A stretch of 64,000 nucleotides of DNA from Globodera rostochiensis. Lineage: Eukaryota > Nematoda > Chromadorea > Rhabditida > Heteroderidae. Positions 24,695-38,900 of the stretch are shown here, one piece after another (the first letter of the stretch is position 1; each line of letters begins with the position of its first letter). Made by a program: the position numbers and the translations under genes. Where the stretch lies: assembly GCA_018350325.1 (NCBI GenBank), contig JAEVLN010000022.1, positions 389,105 through 453,104 on the forward strand, written 5' to 3'. The notes under the pieces were generated by a model. The model saw nothing but the letters and a program-made list of their open reading frames with translations. It did no database searches and was not told the DNA's origin.

Positions 24695-25575
24695 AAACCA
24701 CTTTTATAGGTTTTCTTTGGTGCTAAACCCGATAGAACGATCAAAATTTTTTTCTCGCTCCGCCTTTAAACCGGTTTTTGAACTGTTTAAAAATTGCCAA
24801 AAATGGAGCATTTTGACCTGAATTTTGTGTCTTCCTGTCCTCCAATTTCACTAAATTTAGTATCATTCGATAGGTCTCAACGAGACAAATCGGTTTAGAT
24901 ATGAGGGGATACGATCAGACGCCATTTGGATACCGGCTGGCTGAGTCCCAGTGTAAAAGGGGCATTTCAGCCATTAAGAAACAAACAGGCGATTGACCGA
25001 ATGGGCGCATGGGGAAGTCAAAAGGTGGGTGCACACACCTTTCGACTACCCCTTAATTCGCCACCCTTGCCGGGGTACCGAATGGTACCTAATGGGTGCA
25101 TGGGGAAGTCAAAAGGTGGGTGTGTGAAAAGCTATTTTCATCAGCGGCTAAGTTAATCTGTTAGTATTAGGCGCCTAATATTAATAGTTTATCTTAGCCG
25201 TTTTGATGGAAATAGCTTTTCACACACACACCTTTTGACTGCTCCTTTTTTACGTTTGGTACTGAAATGTCCCTTTTACACTGGGACTCATTCGGCCGGT
25301 ATGCAAATGGCGTCTGATCGTATCCCATCACATCTAGATCGATTTATCTCGTCGAGAGTTGTCGAATGATACTAAATTTGTTGCATTTGATCCATAGGAA
25401 GATACAAAATTTTGGTCAAAAATCTCCATTTTTTCCAATTTTTAAACGGTTCAAAAACTGGTTTAAAGGCGTAGCGACAAAAAAATTTTGACCGTTCTAT
25501 CGGTTTTAGCACCAAAGAAAACCTATAAAAGCGGTTTTGAGTGATTTCGAGTCTGGGCCCTATGATCCATATTTA
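24695..25575. mobile_element. large palindromic foldback element
   Basis: The two arms, about 24695-25160 and 25180-25575, are imperfect inverted copies. They meet at a perfect 16-bp palindrome TATTAGGCGCCTAATA (25165-25180). Paired landmarks include AAAGCTATTTTCATC and GATGGAAATAGCTTTT, CCAGTGTAAAAGGG and CCCTTTTACACTGG, and TGCTAAACCCGATAG against CTATCGGTTTTAGCA. The right end keeps the GAGTCTGGGCCC terminus seen at 20383, while the left end is truncated. A 25-bp unit, GCATGGGGAAGTC then AAAAGGTGGGTG, is directly repeated in the left arm near 25008 and 25097. There is no coding capacity. Confidence 0.85.
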
Positions 25576-25702
25576 CCGAAAAAAAGAGGCAAAAAACTGA
25601 TTAAAAAAAAAGATTTAAAAAAACTGATCAAAAAAATGAGATAAACAAAAAAGATTTTAAAAAAGATATCAAAAAAAAGATTACAAAAAACTGATCAAAA
25701 AA

Positions 25703-28700
25703 ACACAATCACATCACAATCGCATCACATCACAATCACATCGCATCACATCACCATCGAATCACATCACAATCGCATCACATCACAATCGCATCACAAT
25801 CACATCACAATCACATCGCAGCACATCACCATCGAATCACATCACAATCGCATCACATCACAATCGCATCACAATCACATCGCATCACATCACAATCGCA
25901 TCACATCGCATCACAATCACATCGCATCACATCACCATCGAATCACAGTCACAATCGCATCACATCACAATCGCATCACATCACAATCGCATCACATCAC
26001 AATCGCATCACAATCGCATCACATCACAATCACATCGCAATCGCATCACATCGCATCACAATCGCATCACATCACATCACAATCACATCACAATCGCATC
26101 ACATCGCATCACAATCACTCGCATCACATCACCATCGAATCACATCACAATCACATCGCATCGCACACATCACAATCGCATCACATCGCATCACAATCAC
26201 TCGCATCACATCACCATCGAATCACATCACAATCACATCACAATCGCATCACATCACATCACATCACAATCACATCACAATCACATCACAATCACATCAC
26301 AATCGCATCACATCACATCACATCACATCACAATCACATCACAATCGCATCACATCACAATCGCATCACATCGCATCACATCACCATCGAATCACATCAC
26401 AATCACATCACAATCGCATCACAATCACATCACAATCACATCGCAGCACATCACCATCGAATCACATCACAATCGCATCACATCACAATCGCATCACAAT
26501 CACATCACATCACAATCGCATCACATCGCATCACATCACAATCGCATCACATCGCATCACATCACCATCGAATCACATCACAATCACATCACATCACAAT
26601 CGCATCACATCACAATCGCATCACAATCACATCACAATCACATCACAATCGCATCACATCGCATCACATCACAATCACATCACAATCACATCACAATCAC
26701 ATCACGTCACATCACAATCGCATCACATCACATCGCATCACATCACAATCACATCACAATCGCATCACATCACAATCGCATCACATCGCATCACATCACC
26801 ATCGAATCACATCACAATCACATCGCATCACATCACAATCGCAATCACATCGCATCACAATCACATCGCATCACAATCACATAATCACATCGCATCACAA
26901 TCACATCACCATCGATCACATCACAATCGCATCACAATCACATCACAATCGCATCACATCACAATCGCATCACATCGCATCACATCACAATCGCATCACA
27001 TCGCATCACATCACCATCGAATCACATCACAATCGCAATCACATCGCATCACAATCGCATCACATCACAATCACATCGCATCACAATCACATCACCATCG
27101 ATCACATCGCATCACAATCACATCACCATCGATCACATCGCTTCACAATCGCATCACATCACAATCGCATCGCATCACATCACAATCGCATCGCAATCGC
27201 ATCGCAATCGCATCGCATCGCAATCGCATCGCAATCGCATCGCAATCACATCGCATCACAATCGCATCGCAATCGCATCGCAATCACATCGCATCGCAAT
27301 CGCATCGCAATCGCATCGCATCACAATCGCATCACAATCGCATCGCAATCGCATCGCAATCGCATCGCAATCGCATCACATCGCATCGCAATCGCATCGC
27401 AATCGCATCACATCGCAATCGCATCACATCGCATCACATCACCATCGAATCACATCACAATCACATCACATCATAATCGAATCACATCACAATCACATCA
27501 CAATCGCTTCACAATCGCATCGCAATAGTATCACATCACATCGCATCGCAATCGCATCGCAATCGCATCACATCGCAATCGCATCACAATCGCAATCACA
27601 TCGCATCACAATCGCATCGCAATCGCATCGCAATCACATCGCATCACAATCGCATCGCAATCGCATCACATCGCAATCGCATCGCTATCGCATCACATCG
27701 CAATCGCATCACATCGCAATCGCATCGCAATCACATCGCATCACAATCGCATCGCAATCGCATCGCATCACAATCGCATCGCAATCACATCGCATCACAA
27801 TCGCATCGCAATCGCATCACATCGCAATCGCATCACATCACAATCGCATCGCAATCGCATCACAATCGCATCACATCGCAATCGCATCGCTATCGCATCA
27901 CATCGCAATCGCATCGCAATCGCATCACATCGCAATCGCAATCGCATCACATCGCAATCGCAATCGCATCGCAATCACATCGCATCACAATCGCATCGCA
28001 ATCGCATCGCATCACAATCGCATCACAATCGCATCGCAATCGCATCGCAATCGCATCGCAATCGCATCGCAATCGCATCACATCGCATCGCAATCGCATC
28101 GCAATCGCATCGCAATCACATCGCATCACAATCGCATCGCATCACAATCGCATCACAATCGCATCGCAATCGCATCGCAATCGCATCGCAATCGCATCAC
28201 ATCGCATCGCAATCGCATCGCAATCGCATCACATCGCAATCGCATCACATCGCATCACATCACCATCGAATCACATCACAATCACATCACATCATAATCG
28301 AATCACATCACAATCACATCACAATCGCTTCACAATCGCATCGCAATAGTATCACATCACATCGCATCGCAATCGCATCGCAATCGCATCACATCGCAAT
28401 CGCATCACAATCGCAATCACATCGCATCACAATCGCATCGCAATCGCATCGCAATCACATCGCATCACAATCGCATCGCAATCGCATCACATCGCAATCG
28501 CATCGCTATCGCATCACATCGCAATCGCATCACATCGCAATCGCATCGCAATCACATCGCATCACAATCGCATCGCAATCGCATCGCATCACAATCGCAT
28601 CGCAATCACATCGCATCACAATCGCATCGCAATCGCATCACATCGCAATCGCATCACATCACAATCGCATCGCAATCGCATCACAATCGCATCACATCGC

Positions 28701-29960
28701 AATCGCATCGCTATCGCATCACATCGCAATCGCATCGCAATCGCATCACATCGCAATCGCATCACATCGCAATCGCAATCGCATCGCAATCACATCGCAT
28801 CACAATCGCATCGCAATCGCATCGCATCACAATCGCATCACAATCGCATCGCAATCGCATCGCAATCGCATCGCAATCGCATCGCAATCGCATCACATCG
28901 CATCGCAATCGCATCGCAATCGCATCGCAATCACATCGCATCACAATCGCATCGCAATCACATCGCATCGCAATCGCATCGCAATCGCATCGCATCACAA
29001 TCGCATCGCATCACAATCGCATCACAATCGCATCGCAATCGCATCACATCGCATCGCAATCGCATCGCAATCGCATCACATCGCAATCGCATCGCAATCA
29101 CATCGCATCACAATCGCATCGCAATCGCATCGCAATCACATCGCATCACAATCGCATCGCAATCGCATCACATCGCATCACAATCGCATCGCAATCGCAT
29201 CACCATCGCAATCGCATCGCAATCGCATCACATCGCATCACAATCGCATCGCAATCGCATCACTATCGCATCACATCGCAATCGCATCGCAATCGCATCA
29301 CCATCGCAATCGCATCGCAATCGCATCACATCGCATCACAATCGCATCGCAATCGCATCACTATCGCATCACATCGCAATCGCATCGCAATCGCATCACA
29401 TCGCATCGCAATCGCATCGCAATCGCATCACATCGCATCACAATCGCATCGCAATCGCATCACTATCGCATCACATCGCAATCGCATCACATCGCATCAC
29501 AATCGCATCGCAATCGCATCACTATCGCATCACATCGCAATCGCATCGCAATCGCATCACATCGCATCGCAATCGCATCGCAATCGCATCACTATCGCAT
29601 CACATCGCAATCGCATCGCAATCGCATCACTATCGCATCACATCGCAATCGCATCGCATCACCATCGCAATCGCATCACATCGCATCACAATCGCATCGC
29701 AATCGCATCACTATCGCATCACATCGCAATCGCATCGCAATCGCATCACTATCGCATCACATCGCAATCGCATCACAATCGCATCACATCGCATCACAAT
29801 CGCATCACAATCGCATCGCAATCGCATCACTATCGCATCACATCGCAATCGCATCACAATCGCATCACATCGCATCACAATCGCATCGCAATCGCATCAC
29901 CATCGCATCACAATCGCATCACATCGCATCACAATCGCATCACATCGCATCACAATCGCA
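25703..29960. repeat. ATCAC/ATCGC satellite array, about 4.26 kb
   Basis: An uninterrupted array of 5-bp (ATCAC, ATCGC) and 6-bp (AATCAC, AATCGC) words, often alternating to give an 11-bp unit. The first 1.4 kb is dominated by CAC words and the remainder by CGC words. Rare variants (CATCACCATCGAATCAC, TCATAATCGA, CAATAGTATC, CGCTTCACA) mark subregions. A higher-order repeat of about 821 bp is visible from 27471 and 28292. The long - strand frames within it (27947-28129, 28762-28998; repeated Arg-Cys-Asp) are artefacts of the repeat. Confidence 0.97.
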
Positions 29961-32900
29961 TATTTCTTTGTAAATTTGTAGACATACATTTTTGTTATTT
30001 CCCTACATTTTTCTTTCATTTCCACTTATGCTTTACCATTTTTTTTGTACATTTGTAGACTTATACATTTTTGTTTTTACCATTTCTTTGTACATTTGTA
30101 GACTTATACATTTTTGTTATTTCCCTACAATTTTTTTTTATTTTCACTTATGCTTTAACATTTCTCTGTACGTGTGGTATTCACCCAACTCGCTACCTGC
30201 CAACTCGCTACACTTTCTTCTACTAGTTGTAAGCGTTCGAATGATATAAAAAATCTTTGATTTGGTTGACTGAAAAAAGATAAGGAAAAAAGCTTGAAAA
30301 ACGTAGCGAGTTGGAGTGTAGTGAGGGGGCAGGTAGCGAGTTGGTGTGGTCCCATTTATGCCTACTAGTGTTCATATAAAAATTTTATTCCTATGCATTT
30401 TTTTAAATTTACCTATTCTTTGTATTTTGCCCGATGATCCTGTGCTTTTCCCAAGGCGAGGCACAGGGGAGGGTTGCCTCGCAAAAGACGACCTTCACGC
30501 GGTGCGAGGCGTTAGTACTTATTCAGCGTAGCGCTGAATAAGGAAGCCAACAGTCTCTCCTCATTTCTCTAAAAAAAATTTTCCAATTCATAAACAATTC
30601 ACTAATTTGAATTTGAGGTGGCGGAATTTTGTGGAAAAAGGAAGAGACAAATTAAGACAAAAAAACGGAGGGGTGAGTGACCTTTTCGTCTCTTTTATTT
30701 ATTTCACAATAATTTTTGTACTATTTATTTATCCTTCTATAACAACAAGAAAAATTGTTTGCAAGTTACCAGAGACAAAATTTAAATTTTTATGCCATAA
30801 GTAACGACGAGTTTTGGCAATCGATCTGATCAATCCGATCGAAGCCAAAGTCCGACCATCTTTAAAAGTCACTTTCATATATTTTTTAATCGTTTTAGCA
30901 AAGTCATTCGCTACAACAAACAGAGTGTGCCTGGCGGCGTCGACAAAGAAGACGACGAATGGACGACAGCGCCTGAGGCGTTCTGCTCCGCTTCTTCCAC
31001 TGAAGACGACGCGGGTTTGAGGACAAAACGTCCTCAATTTCTTTCTCGCATTTTTTTTGTGAGCGAATTGCAAACAAATTTTTGTGATGAAAACATAAGA
31101 TCCAAATTTTCAAAATGAGAAGATATCAGGCCAGAATATGCACGCCTCTTCCACAAGCTGGTCATATAGCAAAATTCCCATCACAAAGGTCCTCGAAATG
31201 TTGGGCCACGAAAATTTACATTTTGTTTGACGAGAATTCAATATCGCCTAAGCACGAATAGACATTCCAGAATAGAAAAACAACGAGAAGAATACGAGAC
31301 TTTGGGCGCAACTTCGAACTTTGATTGGACTTTTAAATAAGTAATAAATACACAATTTTAAAACAGAAAGGTCTGAAATATAGAAACAGCTTTAGGGCAC
31401 TTTTATAAACACATTTTAGTGATTTTTCACAAGGGACCCCCAAAAGGGTCAATGCTGTTGTTGTTCTTTTCCGTCTTCGGTTGCGGTGGGGGAGCAATGC
31501 GTGCGGGCGGTGGCTCAAACATTCCTTCGGTCAAATAGCCGGCCACCGATGAGGATCCAGCGCTAGGGCCTCCTGGAATTAAAATGTTGAAGAAGTTTAG
31601 AGTACTTTCGTTTCCACCAATGGGAATAACCCAACAATATTTCCAACGCAATGCTTAGACAACATCTCACCCGTTATGGCCGGTGTCTGTGTGATGGTTG
31701 GCAGAAACAGGTCGTGTCGCTGGTCCCGGTATTGGGCCCACACTTGCGATTTTTGCAGCACCTGCGCAATGCGTTCACCAAATTGTGCGTCTTTGCAGCA
31801 CGCCTTAAGCGCGTCAGCGATTTCAGCTTTGGCAGCGGATGGATTGCTCACTCCTGACAAAATGACAACCCAAGTTCTGACGGAAGATATAATGCCACAA
31901 TGCAATTTAAATCAATCGCCCATCTCCGGAACTAACTCAAAAACGAATAAAATGTGTTTGTTCACGCAACCTGGCAACGCACTGCCCAGCATGGACAGCA
32001 AATGGTCCACCATTCCACTTGTCAGCATTTGCTCGGCCATCTCTGGTGTGCATCGCATTGTGATCATTTTGAGAGCATGTGCCGACTCTCGCGCCAGCTC
32101 CGGTTGCCTGCGCATGCAAACCAACATGCCCTTGGACAGAGCAGAAACAGAGACAAATGCATTGGCACAGTTCTTCAAATATTTTAGACAAGTTAAATGT
32201 TTTTTACATTTGAATTGACCGTATTAATCGTAAATTTTTCAATTTACCGCATTTTCTGATAGTTGGGTGAGCACGCGGAGTGCTGAGCGAGCTACATCAT
32301 CACTGTGAGTAGATAGCATCGATTGACAAAACTGGGGTAAATATCCTTGCGCGGGAATCTTAATTCATGAAGATGAACAAAGTTTATACGAAACGTGTTT
32401 TTGGAAAGCGTTTTGGAATGCATTAAATATAACAGTTATCCGTCCCTCTACGTAGCAACGGTGGTTCAGTGGTAGAATGCTCGCCTGCCACGCGGGCGGC
32501 CCGGGTTCGATTCCCGGCCGTTGCAAACATTTTTTGCCCAAATTTGTTCTCGTATTCGCAACGAGACAAAGATGCTCTAACCATGTCCATGGTCGTCGGG
32601 TGGTGTGCAGCAAGCAGTATCAATGCTTTGCTGATCTGCTCCAACACTTTTCGCCACTTCTGCAGTTCTTCCTCCGTTCGCGCATTTTTCTGTTGCTGTG
32701 CCGACTGCCATAACTGCAACAATCTCTCCACCAATTCGGTAGCAAATTGGCGCGGATGCCGAACCTAATTTATTCAGAAACGAAATGCGACAAAAGAGCA
32801 GCACACTAACCGCCCACGAAGGATTGGCGATGAACAGCCGCAAAAAAATGCCGCCGATTATCAATTCACCGCTGGTCACCTCCCCATACGCACATTGATT

Positions 32901-35900
32901 CTCACCAATCACTGAGTTCTAAAAAAACAAAATTAAAAAAAGGATTAAATGTAACGATTACGGAATTCCATTTGGCGTTTGGGTCTTTATGTTGCGATAG
33001 CACAAGCTCATCCAAAATCCTTTGAAGAACTTGGCGAACTCCACTTCGCATTGCGTCATTCCATATCAGTTCGGGATTTTCAGTGTTTGTGTCAAACATT
33101 AGGATACTATCGAAAAGTTTTTGATCAGTTAAAAAATTGGTCGAAACGGAACAAACGCTTGTCCAGGATTGTCTCTGAGCGCATCAGCAAAGGCACTTGG
33201 CAAAAAGCGAATTAAAAATCGCGCCCATTTTGGCCCCGTCAATTTGTCCGCCTGGAGCTTGGCGAGCAGTTCAGCGGACAACATTCGACTGGCAGTCGAC
33301 GAACCGGGAGAAATTACTTGAAATAGAATTCCAATTTAATAGTTGTGCCAAACACTACCATTTTGGGCCAAGTTGCACTCGGTGAATATGCAGAGTACGT
33401 AGATGAGCCCCCCATACTCCAACAGATCTTTAACCACCGTCCCGTTGATGACCAATGCAACCAGAGTTCGTAAAATTATTTCTGTTGCTAAAATTCAAAT
33501 ATCTCAAATAAAAGCACATTAAATAAGGCGAACTCTCTTCAGAATCAAATCTTGAATGTTCTTCTAAACTGCTCCTCTCCTACCTTTAGGAAGTTTGGCG
33601 AGAAGAGTGAGCAGAAGGGGCAACTGAATGGTGCAGGCGATGTCACTGACACATTCTTTGTTGCTGGCCGCAATGGAAATGATTTGCAACGCTTTCAGTT
33701 GAATCGCCGACAACGAATGGACACGGAGGAAAGCAAAAATGGTGGAGAAGTGACCGATCAACAACAGTTCAATGCCTAAATAAACAATTTTGGAAAATCA
33801 CCAATCGATAATTTTGATCAAAGACCAGGATTCATCATCAGCACATTGCGCAGGGCCTCCAGTACCATTCTGACCCGTTCCTGAAGCGGAAACCGGCCTC
33901 CGGACATCCTCCATTGACTGTCATTGGCATGGGATAGCCCGGACTGACTGGTCGGCGATTTGGAAGCCGGAGTATTGGCACTGATAAATTGTCCCCAATC
34001 GAGTACCGGAAGTTCCTCCTCCACCACAAACTCTGTGGTCAAATCGATCAAATCGGCCTCTTCAGTTTTGTGCAGTGGCTTAAAAAGGTTAAAAGTAAGT
34101 GGTAATAAAACAAAAATTAACTTTCGGCTTAGACATTGTCGATGAATTGGTTCCGTTTAAGGATGATCCGGCCGGTCTTGCTGGCATATTCAACGGTTTC
34201 GGGTTCGGAGCCGGCTTGGGCTTCAGCATTGCGGGTCGGATGACGCCCTCCTGGACGAGGAGTTGTTCTGCATGTTTGGTCAGGAAGTCCAGGAGATCTA
34301 TGCAGGTCCGTTTGGGTTCCTTTTGTATTTGATTCAGAATAAAAAAATGCAATAAAGTCAATGCTTACCAGCAGTTTAAACTCCGGCTGTGTGTTGTAAA
34401 TGCGCACAAAAATTTCGCCCACCACCAATTCGGCCGCATAAACGCTCAATTTGAATTCGGCGCCGAACAATTCACTCTGTCCACAGTTTATGATATTTAT
34501 TTATATATTATTTTTAATAACAGTTCCACCGTGTTTTCATGGGAATTCCGATGTTTGTCTACAAAATCGAGCAGTTCGGCACGAGTTGAGTTGTCCCATA
34601 TCAGATAGGGGTCCTCAGTGTTTGAGTTGAGCAGTTTCAGCACCGAATCGTTTCGACACTGAACAACAGCGGGCTTGGCATTGACCAATTCCTCCTCGTC
34701 CTCATCCTCAGCCTGTCCGTTGAACTTTTGTTGATGCGGTGCTATAAAGTCATTAAATTTTAAATTATGTCATGGGTGTTCATTCCACTAATCACTTAAA
34801 ATGCTTTCTCTGGTCAGCCCCAAAACAGAAAGTGATGCTGCGCCATTTTATTTCGGTTCTCGCTCTATTCCACCTCCTCCGTTTGGTGATGCTGCTGACG
34901 GGGGCAGTTCGGCGCTTTGTTCGCCCTTCTGCGGTGTTTCCTCGTAAGCAGAAAGTTGTGGTACACTAACGGGCAAAGCCAGGCGGGCTAATTGCATTTG
35001 ACGACAAATGAACGGAGTCAACATGGCACGCAGACTGTGATGAATGAAATAATTAGTTTTGTTGGTTTGTCTACCTGTTCTGAACTCCATCATTGTCCGG
35101 CGTGTCAGGACGAAAGCCCGCCAAACAGGCAAGCGCCTCGCAACAGCTACGGGCCAGCCGATTCAGCACCGCTTGCTGATTTGACTTTTCGGAATGGGCG
35201 ACGCCTTAATGCGAATTAAATGTCCCGAATCAAAATTCTTTTAATGTCCATGTCAGAAGCTTAAATTTCAGGTATTGTTAGTGATTTCAAACAAACCCCC
35301 TTCGTCCAAAGTGTAGTCGAAGCGGAAAAGGTGCGGCAACAGTTGCCAAATGACACCTGCTTGGAATAGTTGGGTTTGCAGCAATGTGCACACTGAAAAG
35401 GCGCAAACGCACTCTGCCGCAGCACAGGCCAATCGGTGGAGGACCTAAAAATTATTTTAAAAACAATTCGGGAAGAAAGGAGACAAAGAAAACCACCTCA
35501 AATCTAAGCAGTTGGCAGATGCTTTTGAACAGCGTTTTCATTTCCGCAATTTTTTCTCGGCACGCCTCAAAGCGGGCAGCGGTCGCAAAACAATTACAGA
35601 CGTGGGTACAAACTTGCACAGGCATATCACTTTCATGAGAACCGGCGGTAATCATCGGAACACAACGTTCGAACGTTTTGTAAAGAGCCTAAACATTGTT
35701 CGCCGTTTTTTGAGGAAAAAACACAAATGATTGGAAAATTGAGATGATTTGAGTGTTGTAATTTTCATTTCACCAAATCCAAAAACTCTCACATCCAACC
35801 CGCCATCCCGCCTCAGCTGTTCAGCGTTCAACGCCGAACTTCTCAACGTCCAATAGCACAACTCAACAGCAGCAACCAGCAGTTGTCCACCGTCCTCTTT

Positions 35901-38900
35901 GCTGCGCGCGAACAATGTGTCGTCGTTGGACTCGAGATTGATGGTTTTGATCAGCTGGCTGTATCCGGCATATTTGTAAGGCGAAAGAACTAAAAAAATT
36001 CTAAAATACGAAAAAACCTTTTTGTCCCAAAATTCAAAAACATTAGTCTTTGACTGATTAAAACTGAAATCTCAATCATTTGCTAATGGCATTGACAGAA
36101 ATACCTTGTAAATTTCTCCTGTATACGATGCTTTGAGCCCGAATGATGATCACTATACGGTTCATATCCGGACTCGAGGAGGAACTGGCACGGACCAGTG
36201 TCGAGGTGAGGAACTCGTATGCGTAATTGATCTGCTCAAACTGTTCCCGTCCGTCCGGATTTTTGTCGGGGTGGTACTTCTGTGCCAGTTTGAAGTACGC
36301 GCGTCGTACCGCCGACGCATCTTTCCATCCGGCAGCGGAGTCCGTTATGGACAACCCCAGGCGCTCGCATGCCTGCTCAACCGACATTTGGGCCGGCTTG
36401 CGCGTGATCTCATCTTGCCATGCGGAAAGGCAGGCACGCAAAAACTCGACAGGCTCGCGGATGGGCCAATTCGGGAATCGATGATGGTCGGTCAAATGAC
36501 GAAGATAGTAAAACTGACAGAACAGTTCCTCCTTCAGTTGTGGGTAATCGATGGGCGGAATTGGGCAATACCTTAAAAATGATGTTCAGAGACATAATTT
36601 TTGTTTTTTAATACCTGTAAAGCGCCTTGACATTGGAAGAAAGCCGGGACGAAAAATCGGACACATGAATAGCAATTTTCTCGATCATGTTGCGTCGCAT
36701 TTCACTGTTCCAGATACATTCCGGATTCTCGAATTCTCCCAGAAAAACTTCGGCATATTTCTCTGCTCCATACTCCTTGTAGCAAAATTCTTTTAGAAAT
36801 CATAAATGAAAACATTAGTATTACCTCGAGGTAAAAAATGTTTGCTTCAGGCAACATTGGGCACAACACCGACCGCGAGGCGAGCTCCGACTTGGAAAGA
36901 GTCGAGCGAAAGGCCTGTTTCAAGTGGGTGTCCTTGAGGAAACGAGCAACCGGCAGAATGTTGGATCCGTTGTACATCAAAATAAAGAAGAACACGCCGG
37001 ACAAATACAGTCTGGGCACAAAAGGATTGTCTTGCATCACGTCGTTGACCAATGTGGCCACACGCTGCACAACGGACGGGTCGTAGGTGAGCAGCAGCTG
37101 CACAAGTTGGTACAACAACACAGGTTCAGAAAGAACTTTCTTGATCCGAGGCATAGGACGGATGACTGCGTCAGTCTCATCTCTAAAGCAATGCTTACTT
37201 GGTGTTTTAGGAATAAAAAAATAATGTTTACATAAACAAAATAAAACTTAAACCCATAATATTTGTATAAACAAAATAAAATTTAAAAATATAAACTAAA
37301 TGTTTGTTAAAAGTGAACAAAAAAGATCGGGGTAGTCTGGGAATTGAACCCAGGACCTCTCGCACCCTAAGCGAGAATCATACCACTAGACCAACTACCC
37401 GGTGATAACATGGCAGACAATAAAGCGATAAATGAAAAGAACATTAACAAAGTAGCGAAAAATTAACAAAAGCTGGCCGCAACCAAATTGCGCGAAGCTG
37501 CAAAAAGTTGCGGGGTAGTCTGGGAATTGAACCCAGGACCTCTCGCACCCTAAGCGAGAATCATACCACTAGACCAACTACCCGATGTATTAATGCGTGG
37601 AGGAAAAGCATTAAAGATAAACATATTACAAATCCTGTTTTGGTCCGCCCGCCGTCGGAAAAGTGACACAGCAATCGCTTTATTCTCCGCCCCGCCCTTT
37701 CTTTCCAATTAACATTCAATCGATTTACTATTAATAACAAATTCATTTATTTTAGAATAACTTTAAACTTTTCCGACTCACCTGGATGGAAAAAAGGTGC
37801 ACATTTGAATGAGAGTGTCGAGGATCAGCGAGCACAGATCAGTCAGGTTGTAAAGGCCCACCGGCAATGCCATTTCCGTCGTTTCCTTCGTCTCGACCTC
37901 TTCCCCAATTGTCCCCGACCCGGCATCACCGGTCGAAGAGGCGGCGGTCGTCGGTTTGCCAACACAACAGACGGTCCACCGGAATTGGGCCACCGACGAC
38001 AAATGGCACCATTTGTCCAGCCCTTCCGCCCAAATTTCGCTCTTCTCAAACAGCACTCCGTCAAAGTAGAGACGCTTCATCTGTAACAAACGGATTAATA
38101 AATTGTATATTCTCGATTGGTTTCTTAAAATGAGACAATTTCCAATCCCAATACACGATCACAACTATTTGTGAGACAACCTTTCTGAACGAGATGGGCC
38201 CCTGGCGTTGTCCTTGCCGGTCATTGTAATACCATTCCTTGGGCTCAGTCTCCTCACATTGTGTCCCATCTTTGTTCGCCTCAATAACGTTTGTTTGACC
38301 GTGTAGCTTGGCCCGATTTGTGTGCAAATGTGCCAACACTGCGATGTCGACCAGAAGTGCGACTGAGTTCGCTGTGATCAGTTCGCGCACATTTTGTTTA
38401 TCAAGCGAAAGCTGCAAATTTATTGTTAAGTGTTGGAACGATAAATATAATATAAAATACTGGAAATGGCCAACAAAAAACACTCATGCATGGAACATTT
38501 TGAACTTTTTTAGTTGTCCACCTTGTTAATGAAGAACAAAAAGTGGTCCCTTTCGGCTACATTTGTGCACTTGGCCAACATTTCCACAATGTGCCGTGTG
38601 TCCGCAAACGGTCCAATACTAATGCAATGCCTTTCGTACACAAGCGCCATCGCCCGGAGACAAATGCAGCGCATTTCGGCACGTTGTGTGAGTAAAAAAC
38701 GGTGGTAAATGTTGTTGAAGAAGTCGTGAGGGCGATGGATTGGAGTCGCGGCGTCCGAACTGTTCTCTTCGGTCAGCAAAAAGCGCAGGTAATAATCGCC
38801 AATTCGAATTTCGTCCGACAGTGAGGCATAGGTCACCTAAAAAAAAGTAAACATATTAATTTGATTAAATTTCTAAAATAATGAACGCGTTTACCGACCG